A stretch of DNA of 5,193 nt. It comes from Actinomycetales bacterium Ga0077552 (lineage in GTDB: Bacteria > Actinomycetota > Actinomycetes > Actinomycetales > Microbacteriaceae). The position numbers and the translations under genes are program-made. The notes under the pieces were generated by a model. That model did not search any database and had not been told where the DNA came from. It worked only from the letters and a program-made list of their open reading frames with translations. Positions 4,982-5,193 of this stretch are shown piece by piece. The first letter of the stretch is position 1; every line of letters begins with the position of its first letter. The stretch is from assembly GCA_001464255.1 (NCBI GenBank), contig LNFD01000308.1, positions 1-5,193 on the forward strand, given 5' to 3'.

Positions 4982-5193
4982 ATGGCCGATTCACCCACGG
5001 ATCGCTTCGATGACATCCCGACCTCGCTCGGCCGGGTCGGCGCGCACCGCGCGCCGGCGCCGCGCGGGCGCGGCTGGATCGTGGTCGCCTGGGCGGCGCT
5101 CGCGAGCGGCGTGCTCGTCGTCGCGGGCCTCTACGGCCTCTCGCTCATCAGCGACCGCGTGACCTTCCCCCTGCCGGGCCTCGGCACGGGCGA
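4982..5193 (+). CDS. LytR C-terminal-domain-type membrane protein (3'-truncated)
   Basis: Seventy codons are visible before the window ends. The product has a short cytoplasmic N-terminus (MADSPTDRFDDIPTSLGRVGAHRAP), a basic stretch (RGRG, 28-31), one membrane span (about 32-56, WIVVAWAALASGVLVVAGLYGLSLI), and the beginning of an extracytoplasmic part (SDRVTFPLPGLGTG). This N-terminus, with DUF3263 upstream, matches the arrangement seen in Microbacteriaceae for single-span proteins whose outer part is a LytR_C domain. That domain itself lies outside the window, so the family name rests on N-terminal likeness and context. LytR_C proteins are generally associated with the cell envelope, but the exact role of this type is unknown. 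Confidence 0.7.
   Translation, partial: MADSPTDRFDDIPTSLGRVGAHRAPAPRGRGWIVVAWAALASGVLVVAGLYGLSLISDRVTFPLPGLGTG

Noticed and set aside
3927..4994. A 355-codon minus-strand open frame over the LytR_C start, the DUF3263 gene and the hmuT N-terminus
   Set aside because: Composition is arginine-rich with no family likeness, while hmuT and DUF3263 are clearly recognisable in their own frames.

Overview
This is a high-GC window (roughly 70% by eye) with tightly packed genes, GTG starts, few Shine-Dalgarno sequences and GC-ending codons. The gene set points to an actinobacterium. A DUF3263 gene followed by a LytR_C-type membrane protein, together with an HtaA-domain protein and a corynebacterial-type HmuT, fits Microbacteriaceae best. 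That family assignment is an inference from gene content.

Left part (1-1122): the C-terminal end of a YdcZ-type (DUF606) DMT transporter runs rightward and converges on msrB, a complete zinc-type methionine-(R)-sulfoxide reductase. Their 3' ends overlap by 20 bp. msrB diverges from the next gene across a 56-bp gap that appears to hold two overlapping, oppositely directed -10 elements.

Centre (1179-3356, + strand): a likely operon of three genes. An ElaA-like GNAT acetyltransferase is followed after 7 bp by a small membrane-anchored HtaA-domain (heme-binding) protein, which overlaps a DUF2332 gene by 4 bp (GTGA).

Right part (3385-5193): a perfect 11-bp-arm hairpin separates the DUF2332 gene from a convergent hmuT on the - strand, a heme ABC-transporter substrate-binding lipoprotein. 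hmuT diverges, across a 157-bp intergenic region with an inverted repeat and a weak DtxR-like half site, from a DUF3263 gene. That gene is followed by the N-terminus of a LytR_C-type membrane protein cut by the window edge.

The functional theme of the centre is heme or iron acquisition. HtaA-type proteins capture heme at the cell surface and HmuT passes it to the HmuUV permease/ATPase. The arrangement is unusual because htaA and hmuT converge with DUF2332 between them, and no hmuU or hmuV follows hmuT. I see no RNA genes, mobile elements or CRISPR arrays, no stretch over 300 bases without a gene, and no convincing evidence of a wholly new system. The most interesting points are the split heme locus, the terminator-like hairpin built into the hmuT stop codon and the compact divergent promoters.
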